A stretch of DNA of 64,000 bases from Candidatus Choladousia intestinavium. GTDB taxonomy: Bacteria; Bacillota; Clostridia; Lachnospirales; Lachnospiraceae. Below are positions 17,697 through 26,961 of the stretch, piece by piece. Where the stretch lies: NCBI GenBank assembly GCA_018712785.1, contig DVGK01000061.1, forward strand, positions 1 to 64,000. Reading direction: 5' to 3'. The translations under genes and the position numbers were made by a program. Below the pieces are notes generated by a model. That model saw nothing but the letters and a program-made list of their open reading frames with translations. It made no database searches and was not told where the DNA came from. Every line of letters begins with the position of its first letter. The stretch's first letter is position 1.

Positions 17697-17741
17697 GGAG
17701 CCGACGCATCCTGCCATAGCCAGCCGTTTTGCGTCAGCTCC
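17697..17741 (-). terminator. Terminator of the foldase gene
   Basis: Minus strand: GGAGCTGACGCA pairs with TGCGTCGGCTCC (one mismatch), followed directly by TTTTT. It lies between the foldase gene and the shikimate kinase fusion. Confidence 0.65.
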
Positions 17742-17799
17742 TGTCACCATCCGGCAGCATCCCTGCTGGAAGTATCTTTCTATTTGTCTCTGAAAAGCG

Positions 17800-19383
17800 T
17801 TACTCTTCTGTTTCTGTATCCGCCTCAGAAGCCTCCTGGCTCCCGGCTGCTTCTTCCTCTGTCTCTGATTCAGCAGCTCCCTCAGATTCTGTATCCGTCT
17901 CTGTCTCCGCGTTTTCTTCAGAAGCGCTTTCCGTCCCCGCTTCGGATGCGCCTTCGGTTCCTGCTTCAGTGACAGCCTCTGTAGAAGCCTCCGTTTCCAC
18001 ATACTGCTCCAGAGAGAAGTCAAAGGTAATATCTGCCAGGACTCCGGAATCCGTTTCTATGTCGCTCTCTTCCTGCCACTCCGTATACAGTTCGGAGATC
18101 TGATCCTGCCTTCTCTGCTCTACGATTCTGTCCTTCTCAGAATCCGTAGCTTCCCGGTCAAGCTGTGTCTCCAAGTATACCACGTAGTAACCGCTGTCTG
18201 TCTCTACAGGCTCCTCTACCAGCGTGCCGTCTGCCAGACCGTCGGTAGCGTCCAGAAGCTCTTCCTGTCCCCCGTTTGACTCGCCGAAGGTCATAGTCGA
18301 ACAGGTTGCGTCCGGATCCACCTCCTGGGAAGCAGTCTCAAAATCTTCGCCTTCCTGAATCCTTTCGATCAGCTCCACTGCCTTGTCGTAAGCCTTCGCT
18401 TTGGCGGCCGCCGTCTCCGGATCCTCAGTCTCGGTTTCTGTCTCAGTCTCAGTTTCTTCTTCAGTTTCTGCGGCTTCCTCTGTCACTGCCTCCGTATCTT
18501 CCTCTGAAGCGTCCTCCGCGGCCTCTTCCGTTACAGCCTCAGATGCAGCTTCTGTCTCATCCTCTTCTGCGGACTGAGTAGCGGCGGCATCCTCGTTCTC
18601 CTCCAGAGAAGCGGTCTGCGCCTCTGTAGAGACTTCCGTCTCCGTCTCTGAAGCAGCTTCTGTCTCCGCCTCCGAAGCGGCCTCTGTCTCCTCTGAGGCT
18701 TCTGTTTCCTGGGCTCCTTCGCTTGCAGCCTCTGTATCTGCCTCGCTGGCTGCCTCTGAAGCGGCCTCGCTGTCTCCTTCCGTCTCGCTTTCCCCTTCGG
18801 TCTCCTCTTCCGTCACAGGAGTAAACAGTGTATACTGAATCCTCCTCTGAGCAGCTTCCTCATCGGACACCTCCGTATCCACGTCGGCAGACATTGCCTC
18901 CTCCATCTTATCCTGGATGACAACCAGCTCCAGATACCGTTCTACGGTAGCCTGATCCGCTCCTATCAGATCCAGGACTTCCTGGTCGTTGTCCTCCAGG
19001 AAAGTGGAAGCAGCTTCTGTAATGGACGCCTCATCCTCCTCAGTCAGAGAAACACCGTACTCATCCATCTTCTGCTCCGCCAGAACCGCATCCGTAAGCT
19101 GGGAAGCCATGCTTTCTACCAGAGACTCTCCCAGTGTAACGCCGTTTCCGTAGAGATCCTGGTTAAAGGCGTTCGTCATTCCATACGCCTGATATAAGCT
19201 CTCGTACTGAGCCTGGGCATACCGTGTGGCGAACCTTAAAAGGCCGGCTGATATGGTATCGTCATTCACTGTCACAGCCGCAGCCTCCGCGTTAAATTCT
19301 TCTCTTGAGCAGCCGGAAAGTCCTGCCAGAACAAGGCCTGCGCTCAGGCCGATCACCGCTGCCTTCTTCCACCCTGTGTTCAT
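17800..19383 (-). CDS. PrsA/SurA-like foldase lipoprotein with a large acidic insertion
   Basis: 527 residues. A signal peptide ends in lipobox LSGC (Cys25). Residues 30-180 match the SurA/PrsA N-terminal chaperone region. The parvulin-type rotamase domain opens at 181 (RIQYTLFTP), is interrupted by 132 residues composed almost only of Glu, Ala, Ser, Thr and Asp (191-322), and resumes at 323 (AAAKAKAYDKAVELIERIQEGEDFETASQE ... in pieces) through about 408. A second acidic tail fills 462-527. PrsA helps exported proteins fold at the outer face of the membrane. Position next to mfd is common in Clostridia. Whether the split rotamase domain is active is uncertain. Confidence 0.8.
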   Translation of the reverse strand: MNTGWKKAAVIGLSAGLVLAGLSGCSREEFNAEAAAVTVNDDTISAGLLRFATRYAQAQYESLYQAYGMTNAFNQDLYGNGVTLGESLVESMASQLTDAVLAEQKMDEYGVSLTEEDEASITEAASTFLEDNDQEVLDLIGADQATVERYLELVVIQDKMEEAMSADVDTEVSDEEAAQRRIQYTLFTPVTEEETEGESETEGDSEAASEAASEADTEAASEGAQETEASEETEAASEAETEAASETETEVSTEAQTASLEENEDAAATQSAEEDETEAASEAVTEEAAEDASEEDTEAVTEEAAETEEETETETETETEDPETAAAKAKAYDKAVELIERIQEGEDFETASQEVDPDATCSTMTFGESNGGQEELLDATDGLADGTLVEEPVETDSGYYVVYLETQLDREATDSEKDRIVEQRRQDQISELYTEWQEESDIETDSGVLADITFDFSLEQYVETEASTEAVTEAGTEGASEAGTESASEENAETETDTESEGAAESETEEEAAGSQEASEADTETEE

Positions 19384-19515
19384 TTCATTCCTCCTGATTC
19401 TGCCTCAGTGACAGTCCGCCGCATAAAAGTGAAGTTTTCCCCCTTCTGCGGGAATTTCTGTTTCCTGAGGTTATCTTCTTCCAGGCATCCTTTTCCCGGA
19501 TGCCGTCATCGTTTC

Positions 19516-19544
19516 ATTATAATCTTTTTTTCTCTGTGCCGCAA
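19516..19544 (-). promoter_or_regulatory. Promoter of the foldase gene
   Basis: Minus strand: TTGCGG (19539-19544), 17 bases, perfect TATAAT (19516-19521). The leader of about 125 bases contains a GGCATCC/GGATGCC hairpin at 19482-19502 that may end mfd transcripts or shape the foldase leader. Confidence 0.65.
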
Positions 19545-19583
19545 TCTTTTTTCGCAGATTTTCAAAGATTCACAGAAAATTCA

Positions 19584-22500
19584 TTAAGAACTTTCCAGCA
19601 CATGGAAGTCTTCCAGCAGTTCTCCCACAAGGGCCAGGATATCCACCGTGTCATTCTTCTTTTTTCTCAGTTCCTTATACAGAAAATAAGGAGGCGTATC
19701 CATCACAAATTTCAGTTCTCCCTTATACTTCTTTAAAAGACCATCCATGGCCTGCGTATTGATCTGCGCTTTCTCATACATGACAAACCAAAGCTCATTC
19801 CCCTTCTGGTTCAGCTCTGTAATATACAGCCTGTGGGCTTCCGCCTTCAGCCTTGCCACTGTCAGAAGGTTCTGCACCGGCTTCGGCGTCTCTCCGAACC
19901 GGTCCAGAAGCTCCTCCAGCATATCCTCATATTCATCCTGGTTCCGGATTCCCGCAATTCTCTTGTATACGTCCAGCTTCTGCATTTCATTTCGGATATA
20001 AGAGTCGGGAATATAAGCGTCCACATCCAGATCCACCGCCGTCTCATAATCCTCCTGGCCCGTTGAGGTCCCCTGAATCTCTTTTACCGATTCATTCAGA
20101 AGCTTGCAGTAAAGATCATACCCTACAGCCTCCATATGGCCGTGCTGCTCGCTGCCCAGAAGATTTCCGGCTCCCCGGATTTCCAGATCCCGCATGGCGA
20201 TCTTAAATCCGCTTCCGAGCTCCGTAAATTCCCGGATAGCGGAAAGACGCTTCTCCGCCACCTCTCTGAGCATTTTATTGCGCCGGTACATCAGGAAGGC
20301 GTAGGCGGTGCGGTTGGATCTTCCCACCCGGCCCCGGAGCTGATACAGCTGGGACAGGCCCATGGTATCCGCATCGTGAATAATCATGGTGTTCACATTA
20401 GAAATATCCAGCCCTGTCTCAATAATGGTGGTAGACACCAGCACCTCAATTTCTCCGTTAATGAACTCGTACATAATCTTCTCAAGCTCCCGCTCTTTCA
20501 TCTGCCCGTGGGCAAAGGCAACCCGGGCCTGGGGAACCAGATCCGCGATCTTATTGGTCATCTCCACAATGGTGTTTACCCGGTTGTACACATAATACAC
20601 TTGGCCGCCTCTGGAAAGCTCCCGGCTGATGGCCTCCCGGACCATCTCTTCATTATACTCCATCACATACGTCTGGATGGGAACTCTCTCCTGGGGAGCT
20701 TCCTCCAGAACGCTCATATCCCGGATACCGATCAGGCTCATATGCAGGGTTCTGGGAATGGGAGTGGCGGTAAGGGTCAGCACATCTACATCTTTTTTCA
20801 TCTGTTTGATCTTCTCCTTATGGGTCACCCCAAAACGCTGTTCCTCATCGATAATGAGAAGTCCCAGATCCTTAAACTCCACGTCTTTGGAAAGAATACG
20901 GTGGGTACCCACTACAATATCCACCAGTCCCTTTTTCAAATCTGTCACGGTCTTTTTCTGCTCCGCAGCGCTTCTGAACCGGCACATAAGGTCAACTCGC
21001 ACCGGAAAATCCTTCATTCTCTGGACGAAGGTATTATAGTGCTGCTGAGCAAGAATGGTGGTGGGCACCAGATAGGCCACCTGCTTTCCGTCCTGCACCG
21101 CCTTAAAAGCGGCGCGGATGGCGATTTCTGTCTTTCCGTAGCCCACATCCCCGCAGACCAGCCGGTCCATGATCTTGCTGCTCTGCATGTCCTGTTTTAC
21201 AGCCTCTATGGCCTGAAGCTGATCCTCCGTCTCCTCAAAAGGAAACATTTCCTCGAATTCTTTCTGCCACACGGTATCCTGACTGTATACAAAGCCCTCG
21301 GTTCTCCGACGGATCGCATAGAGATCCACCAGTTCCTGGGCAATGATCCGCACCGCGCTGCGAACCCTGGTCTTTGTCCTGTTCCACTCCTGGGTTCCCA
21401 GCTTGTTCAGCTTCGGAGCCTTCGCGTCCCCATCCGCATATTTCTGAATCACATCCAGCTGAGTGGCCGGCACATAGAGATTACTTCCCCCGGCATATTC
21501 GATTTTCATGTAGTCCTTGGTAACCCGGTCAACTTCAACCTTCTCAATTCCCCGGTACACACCCAGACCGTGATTCTCATGAACCACATAGTCGCCTACA
21601 GAAAGGTCATTGAAGCTGTTGATACTGGTTCCCTCATACCGCCTCTGTTTTTTCCTTTTCTTTTTTTCTTTTCCAAATATATCGCTTTCCGCGATAATCA
21701 CAAACTTAATCAGAGGATACTCATATCCTCTGCCCGCGTTTCCGTAAGTAATCAGAATTTCTCCGGGCTGAACCTCACGAAGGGGATCTTCCGTGTAATA
21801 GCTGGTCAGCCCCTCCTCCAGAAGGTCTCCTGCCAGCCTGTTTCCCCTGGTTCTGGAAGCGGACAGAAGAATCACCCGGTATCCTTCTTTTTTCCACCGC
21901 TTCAGATCATGAACCAGATATTCAAAGCTATTGTTATAGGGATTTACAGAACGGACCGTAAGACTGTACTTTCCGGTTACCATCCAGGGAGACCTGGCAT
22001 TCTCCAGGGTGCAAAGCCCCACTGCCCTTCCCGCGCACATACGGGCCGCCGCCTCCTGACTGGAAAACAGCAGCTTCGTCTGTCCCGGCAGGACATACCC
22101 CTTTTCCAGCCGGTGTTCCATACTTTCCCTGAATTCCAGCTCAACCGCCTGGGCCGATTCCAGAATCCGGTTGGGTTCATCCAGAAACAGCAGTGTTTTT
22201 TCCGTCGGAAAGCAGTCCAGAAAGCTTTCCTTTTTTTCTGTAAAATAATCAATGAGCCCTTCCGCAGACAGTGGAACGGAAAACTCTTCCAGCTCGTCCC
22301 GGATACTCTCCATCAGATCCCGGATTCTGGAAAGCTCCTCTCTCTTCCCTTCTTTTTTGAAAAAAGCTTCCGCCTTCCCGGCTTCCTTTTCAATCCGTTC
22401 CAAAGCCCTTCTCCGATCTTTCTGGTCGGGAATCAGCTCAGCTGCGGGGTACAGCAGGACAGATTCCAAATTTTCAATAGAGCGCTGGCTTTCCACGTCA

Positions 22501-23111
22501 AAGCTCCGGATAGAATCCACCTCATCGCCCCACAGCTCGATTCTCACAGGGTTTTCCTCTGTAAGAGGGAAAATATCCAGGATTCCACCCCGAATGGCAA
22601 ACTGTCCCGGCCCCTCTACCTGTCCCATGCGCTCATACCCCATACGCACCAGGTCCCGCTTCAGCTTTTCCAGATCCAGAACGCTTTCCATGTCTACCTT
22701 TACGATCTGCTCTTTCCACCGTTTAAAAGGCACCAGGTAATTCATACAGGCTGCCGCAGTGGTCACAACCGTCACTTCTTCCCCTTCATTCAGAGCCTTC
22801 AGTACCTGAACCCTCTGCTGCTCCAGAAGATTTCCATGTATATCCGCCTGAAAAAAAATTAAATCTTTGGCCGGAAAGTACAGAACATTCCGGTCAAAGA
22901 AAGAATAATTTTCATAAAGTTCTTTTGCTCGCAAATCACTGTAGGTGACAATCAGCCGGTACGGAAAGTTTTCTCCGGCGCAGTAAATAAAATGGGGCTT
23001 CTGGGCGTCAATGCATCCAGTCACCTGAAGCATGCCCTTTCCCCTGACAAGCTTTTCCCGTATCTCCTCAAATTCTCCCAGCTCATGCATGGGTGTTATA
23101 AATGCTTTCAT
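19584..23111 (-). CDS. mfd: Transcription-repair coupling factor
   Basis: 1175 residues, the usual length. It has the UvrB-homology N-terminal half (GGILDIFPL, ELWGDEVDSIR), the RNA-polymerase-interacting domain starting VGDYVVHENHGLGVYRG, a superfamily II translocase with Walker A GDVGYGKTE and the DEEQ box, and the C-terminal TRCF domain. Mfd removes stalled RNA polymerase at DNA damage and recruits UvrA. The start lies 15 bases after pth, so the two are co-transcribed, as in many Firmicutes. The long open frame on the opposite strand inside this gene is a shadow. Confidence 0.97.
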   Translation of the reverse strand: MKAFITPMHELGEFEEIREKLVRGKGMLQVTGCIDAQKPHFIYCAGENFPYRLIVTYSDLRAKELYENYSFFDRNVLYFPAKDLIFFQADIHGNLLEQQRVQVLKALNEGEEVTVVTTAAACMNYLVPFKRWKEQIVKVDMESVLDLEKLKRDLVRMGYERMGQVEGPGQFAIRGGILDIFPLTEENPVRIELWGDEVDSIRSFDVESQRSIENLESVLLYPAAELIPDQKDRRRALERIEKEAGKAEAFFKKEGKREELSRIRDLMESIRDELEEFSVPLSAEGLIDYFTEKKESFLDCFPTEKTLLFLDEPNRILESAQAVELEFRESMEHRLEKGYVLPGQTKLLFSSQEAAARMCAGRAVGLCTLENARSPWMVTGKYSLTVRSVNPYNNSFEYLVHDLKRWKKEGYRVILLSASRTRGNRLAGDLLEEGLTSYYTEDPLREVQPGEILITYGNAGRGYEYPLIKFVIIAESDIFGKEKKKRKKQRRYEGTSINSFNDLSVGDYVVHENHGLGVYRGIEKVEVDRVTKDYMKIEYAGGSNLYVPATQLDVIQKYADGDAKAPKLNKLGTQEWNRTKTRVRSAVRIIAQELVDLYAIRRRTEGFVYSQDTVWQKEFEEMFPFEETEDQLQAIEAVKQDMQSSKIMDRLVCGDVGYGKTEIAIRAAFKAVQDGKQVAYLVPTTILAQQHYNTFVQRMKDFPVRVDLMCRFRSAAEQKKTVTDLKKGLVDIVVGTHRILSKDVEFKDLGLLIIDEEQRFGVTHKEKIKQMKKDVDVLTLTATPIPRTLHMSLIGIRDMSVLEEAPQERVPIQTYVMEYNEEMVREAISRELSRGGQVYYVYNRVNTIVEMTNKIADLVPQARVAFAHGQMKERELEKIMYEFINGEIEVLVSTTIIETGLDISNVNTMIIHDADTMGLSQLYQLRGRVGRSNRTAYAFLMYRRNKMLREVAEKRLSAIREFTELGSGFKIAMRDLEIRGAGNLLGSEQHGHMEAVGYDLYCKLLNESVKEIQGTSTGQEDYETAVDLDVDAYIPDSYIRNEMQKLDVYKRIAGIRNQDEYEDMLEELLDRFGETPKPVQNLLTVARLKAEAHRLYITELNQKGNELWFVMYEKAQINTQAMDGLLKKYKGELKFVMDTPPYFLYKELRKKKNDTVDILALVGELLEDFHVLESS

Positions 23112-23126
23112 GCAGCCGAATTCCTT

Positions 23127-23708
23127 TCAGGACGTTGTCTTGGTTTTTATGTTAAATTCATTCATAACCCGTTCCGGATCCTCATAAAGAAGCCTGGCCG
23201 CTGCCTGGGCCGCCCGCTCAAAGGCCTCCTCCATCTCCGGCCAGGTCTCTTTTTCAAAATGGCTTAAAACGTAGTCCGCCAGATCGTAGCCCGGCGGCTT
23301 TTCTCCCACTCCGATCTTTATCCGCAGGAAGCTTTGAGTACCCAGATGGGCAATGATGCTTTTGAGCCCGTTGTGCCCCCCGGCGCTTCCTTTTTTTCTG
23401 ACCCGAAGCTGCCCCGGCGCCAAGCTGATATCATCATAAAGAACGATCAGCTCTTCCTCCGGGTCGATTTTATAAAAGTCGCATGCTGCCCGTATACTCT
23501 CTCCGCTCAGGTTCATATACGTCTGCGGCTGCAGAAGGAGAACCTTCTGTCCCTCTATGACCCCCGTTCCGCACAGGGCCTGAAATTTCTTTGTGCTGAT
23601 GGAAATCCTGTACTTCTCTCCCAGCCGCTCCACTGCCTCAAATCCGGCATTATGGCGCGTATGGGCGTATCTGAGTCCGGGATTTCCCAGTCCTGCTATT
23701 ATATACAT
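23127..23708 (-). CDS. pth: Peptidyl-tRNA hydrolase
   Basis: 193 residues with the family landmarks GLGNPGLRYAHTRHNAGF (catalytic His in the HN pair), TYMNLSGES and the VLYDDISLAPGQLRVRKKGSAGGHNG region in shorter pieces. It frees tRNA from peptidyl-tRNA released by stalled ribosomes. It overlaps the end of murF by ten bases and precedes mfd. Confidence 0.95.
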   Translation of the reverse strand: MYIIAGLGNPGLRYAHTRHNAGFEAVERLGEKYRISISTKKFQALCGTGVIEGQKVLLLQPQTYMNLSGESIRAACDFYKIDPEEELIVLYDDISLAPGQLRVRKKGSAGGHNGLKSIIAHLGTQSFLRIKIGVGEKPPGYDLADYVLSHFEKETWPEMEEAFERAAQAAARLLYEDPERVMNEFNIKTKTTS

Positions 23709-25069
23709 GTCAGTTTCTCCACTACTTTCTCAAAATGCATGAAATGAGAAGCTTTCACAAGAATCGTGTCCTTTTCCTGCAGAAGCCCCGGCAGCTGCTT
23801 CAGCAGCTCCTGCAGCTGCGGAAAGCACACCACTTCCATAGAGGGATTGGAGCTGCGTATACCCTCTGCCAGACTGGCGCAAAGGGGCCCTGTACAGACG
23901 CACAGATCCAGCGCGAGGGTTCCTGCGTACTCTCCCACCTGACGGTGCAGCTCCTTTTCCTCAGGGCCAAGTTCTCCCATATCCCCCAGGACAGCCACCT
24001 TTCGTTCCACTCCATCCTGCAGCACCTCCAGAGAGGCCTTCATGGAGGCCGGATTCGCATTGTAGCAGTCGTCAATAATCGTAAAATGCTCCGTCTCAAT
24101 AATATGGAACCGCCCGCTTACCGGCTGCAGGCTCTCAATCCCCCTGCGAATCTCCTCCGGACTCAGGCCGTAGACCAGCCCTGCCGCCGTTCCGGCCAGG
24201 GCGTTATACACCATATGAAGGCCGGGCATGGGGATCTTTACATCAAAGGAGAGACCCGAACCGTGAATCCTGCAGGAAATGCCCTTGAGCCCTCTCTTGC
24301 GGATGTGATCCGCATAGATCTGATTTTCTCCGTCTAATCCGAAAAATACAGGCCGTATGCCCTTTACCTCCTGAATCTCAGAAAGCTTATCATCATCTCC
24401 GTTGAGAATCACATGGCCGTCTTCCTTCAAAAAATCGAAAATCTCGGATTTGGCCCGCAGCACTCCGTCCCGGTCACCCAGAAATTCCAGGTGGCAGGCA
24501 CCGATATTCGTAATAATACAGGTATCCGGCTTCGCGATTTCAGCCAGTCTGTGCATCTCGCCAAAATTGCTGATTCCCATCTCAAGAACTGCCATCTCAT
24601 CCTCATCCCGCAGACGGAACACAGTCAGAGGCAGCCCCAGCTCATTATTAAAATTCCCCAGAGTCTTAAGAGTTCTGTATTTCTGGGAAAGCACCGCCCA
24701 CACCATCTCCTTCGTGCTGGTTTTTCCCACGCTTCCGGTAATGCCCACCACCGGAATCTGAAGCTGCTCCAGATAATATTTTGCCAGAGCCTTCAAAGCC
24801 TCCAGGGTAGACTCTACCTGGATATAGTTTCCCCGCATCTGAGGAAGCTCATGCTCTGAGATTACGCAGAGAGCCTCCTTTTCAAACACCGATGGTATAA
24901 AATCATGCCCGTCAGCCCTTTCCCCCTTTATAGCGGCGAAAAGGCAGCCTGGCCGGGCCTTCCGGCTGTCTGTGGTGATCTCTGTGATCTCTTTTGCTCT
25001 GTCTTCCTCTCTTCCCCGGTAAATCCCTTTGCAGGCCTGAGCCATGCGTTCCAGCGTCATATTTTTCAT
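23699..25069 (-). CDS. murF: UDP-MurNAc-tripeptide--D-Ala-D-Ala ligase
   Basis: 456 residues of the Mur ligase family: N-terminal UDP-substrate domain (TDSRKARPGCLFAAIKG), central ATPase with GITGSVGKTSTKEM and the NNELGLPLTV stretch, and a C-terminal domain with DDCYNANPASMKASL. It adds D-Ala-D-Ala to complete the peptidoglycan precursor in the cytoplasm. It sits between the second L,D-transpeptidase gene and pth, a plausible cell-wall transcription unit. Confidence 0.95.
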   Translation of the reverse strand: MKNMTLERMAQACKGIYRGREEDRAKEITEITTDSRKARPGCLFAAIKGERADGHDFIPSVFEKEALCVISEHELPQMRGNYIQVESTLEALKALAKYYLEQLQIPVVGITGSVGKTSTKEMVWAVLSQKYRTLKTLGNFNNELGLPLTVFRLRDEDEMAVLEMGISNFGEMHRLAEIAKPDTCIITNIGACHLEFLGDRDGVLRAKSEIFDFLKEDGHVILNGDDDKLSEIQEVKGIRPVFFGLDGENQIYADHIRKRGLKGISCRIHGSGLSFDVKIPMPGLHMVYNALAGTAAGLVYGLSPEEIRRGIESLQPVSGRFHIIETEHFTIIDDCYNANPASMKASLEVLQDGVERKVAVLGDMGELGPEEKELHRQVGEYAGTLALDLCVCTGPLCASLAEGIRSSNPSMEVVCFPQLQELLKQLPGLLQEKDTILVKASHFMHFEKVVEKLTCI

Positions 25070-25120
25070 AATCTGTTCCCTTTCCTGATAGATCCTTATC
25101 GTAAGCTCCTGCGGCTGCTT

Positions 25121-26800
25121 TTATTCAATGATATAGATCTGGCCCTCTTCTCCCACGGCAGACGAACCGCTTCCGCTCTGCGAAGTCTCGCCGCCTGAAG
25201 CCAAGGAGCCTGTGCCGCTCTCTCCTCCTTCAAGAATCACAATGTCTCCCTGATTTCCCTGATTCTGCGTACCGGAGGAAGCCTCTGTCTGTCCTGCTTC
25301 TGTTTGGAGAGCCTGGCTCTGGGCCTGGGTTTCGCTCTGGGCCTGTCCCTCTGTCTGGATCTGGGTGCTGCCGCCGGAGACGGAGTATTCCCCATATCCG
25401 TAATTTATGCCAGAGCTGTAGCATACCACCGGAGTCCCCACATCTATATTTTCGTAGATCACCGCCGCCTGCGCCGAGGGTGTGTTAATGCAGCCGTGGG
25501 AGCCTCCGTACTGGTATATGGTGCCTCCATAGACGCTTCTCCAGGAATCCGCATCGTGAATCCCCACTCCCCCATAGAAGGGCATCCAGTAATCCACGGG
25601 TGTCTTATAATCTTCTCCTGTAAGAATGGCGTTCTTTTCCTTGCCTACAATACAGAAGATCCCCTCCGGAGAGCCCATACCGGCGCTGGTATTGCCTGTC
25701 ACCACAGCAGTTTCCACCAGAAGGCTTCCGTCTTTATAGTACCACATTCTCTGGTTTGTATAATCAATCTCCACATAGGTATCGCCAATATCATTTTCTC
25801 CTCTTGTTACAGCTCCCTCCAGGTAAACAGGGGAACGCTCCGCGGATTCTCCGGCCATCAGAAGCTGATAAAGTGCTTCCGTCTCACTTTCCCGGTCCAT
25901 CTGCCAGCCGTAGGTAACCGCCTCCACGTATACGGTCTCCCCATTGGAGGTGACGAAGGGCTGGGAGGTACCGATCGTATCATAAGTGTCCGCCAGCTGG
26001 TTCACCCAGGCAGCCACCGCCTCCCGGTCAAAAACCGGCTGTTTGTTCTCATCCAGAGAAAGCCAGCTTGAGGTCGTCTCCTTATCCAGGGTTACGGTGA
26101 CGTCTCCTCCCATCTGATAAGTGACTGTGATATTGGAATACTGATTCATCACTGCCGCCTCTGCTCTCAGTGCGCCGTCGTCTGCGTGTACCGAAGGCGT
26201 CAGGTAGCACCCGGATTCGGACAGATTCACCGTTTCCTGGTTCTGGTCAATGGCCGCCTCCAGAGTCTCTATCACCTTATCCCGGTTCAGTTGATTTCCT
26301 TCCACCTCCGGAACGATCCCGTAAGTCCCATCCTCCTGACGGGCCAGATAGGCATCCTGCGGCGCGGTCACCTGATCCGCCTGCATGCAGGAAAGGCTGT
26401 CTACCGCCTGTTCCAGCAGCGTCCGGTCATACGTAAAGGAAGTCTCCATTGTATACTCTGTATCTCCCCGGAAAAGCGCGGGAAGCCAGGCGAAAAAGTT
26501 CTGTCTCTCCAGAAACTCTTCTGTCTCTCCTCCTGAGACATACTGATAGCCGATGGCACTGCCCTGAATCGTTTCCTGATTTCCCTCCTTGGTCAGAAGG
26601 GTCATTTGATAATCCTCCACCTGGCCGGCGATCATCTCTTCCGCCGCCTCCACTGTTAGATCCGAGACATCCAGGCCGTTTATATACGTATGCTCAAAGA
26701 AATGATCTACATAGTGCATTCCGATCCCGATGTAAATCCCTCCGGCTGCGATGAATAAAAGAATCACAACCGTCAAAATAATTCCTGTGCCTTTTTTCAT
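25121..26800 (-). CDS. Membrane-anchored L,D-transpeptidase (YkuD domain), second copy
   Basis: About 559 residues. A single membrane helix (IILTVVILLFIAAGGIYIGI) is followed by two PG_binding_4-type units and a YkuD domain with GIHDADSW and GSHGCINTPS, the Cys being catalytic. A Gln/Ser/Thr/Gly-rich tail of about 85 residues follows the catalytic domain and looks like a flexible wall-spanning or surface segment. The start at 26800 is supported by GGAGGAG; an in-frame ATG 45 bases upstream has none. Same architecture as the gene at 698-2233. It lies 51 bases before murF. Confidence 0.88.
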   Translation of the reverse strand: MKKGTGIILTVVILLFIAAGGIYIGIGMHYVDHFFEHTYINGLDVSDLTVEAAEEMIAGQVEDYQMTLLTKEGNQETIQGSAIGYQYVSGGETEEFLERQNFFAWLPALFRGDTEYTMETSFTYDRTLLEQAVDSLSCMQADQVTAPQDAYLARQEDGTYGIVPEVEGNQLNRDKVIETLEAAIDQNQETVNLSESGCYLTPSVHADDGALRAEAAVMNQYSNITVTYQMGGDVTVTLDKETTSSWLSLDENKQPVFDREAVAAWVNQLADTYDTIGTSQPFVTSNGETVYVEAVTYGWQMDRESETEALYQLLMAGESAERSPVYLEGAVTRGENDIGDTYVEIDYTNQRMWYYKDGSLLVETAVVTGNTSAGMGSPEGIFCIVGKEKNAILTGEDYKTPVDYWMPFYGGVGIHDADSWRSVYGGTIYQYGGSHGCINTPSAQAAVIYENIDVGTPVVCYSSGINYGYGEYSVSGGSTQIQTEGQAQSETQAQSQALQTEAGQTEASSGTQNQGNQGDIVILEGGESGTGSLASGGETSQSGSGSSAVGEEGQIYIIE

Positions 26801-26921
26801 ATGTATCCTGTCTCCTCCACCGTTACTTTTCTCGCTGCCGGTCACCCTTCAAGCGGCAGCTCTGACTCGCTGTTCACAGGAACAGACAAATTCCGCGCCC
26901 CGCAGGCATAGTATGAATCCT

Positions 26922-26927
26922 ATTATA
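26922..26927 (-). promoter_or_regulatory. Probable -10 element of the L,D-transpeptidase/murF/pth/mfd unit
   Basis: A perfect TATAAT on the minus strand in the gap before 26800; the -35 at the right distance is poor (TTTCTG). Confidence 0.35.
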
Positions 26928-26961
26928 TCCTGCCCGCAGGGAAACAGAAAGAAAACGCTGG

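Noticed and set aside
17643-18023. A 127-codon N-terminal extension of the shikimate kinase fusion
   Set aside because: It runs through the foldase terminator and coding region out of frame; the ATG at 17642 has a ribosome site and the P-loop at the normal distance.
18418-18813. Possible frameshift or assembly artefact in the foldase gene
   Set aside because: The frame stays open and the rotamase sequence resumes in phase after the acidic region; a second acidic tail of the same composition is present, so the insertion seems real.
20136-22862. A 908-codon open frame on the plus strand inside mfd
   Set aside because: It is antisense to a full-length, well conserved Mfd; no ribosome site or homology. 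It arises from codon bias.
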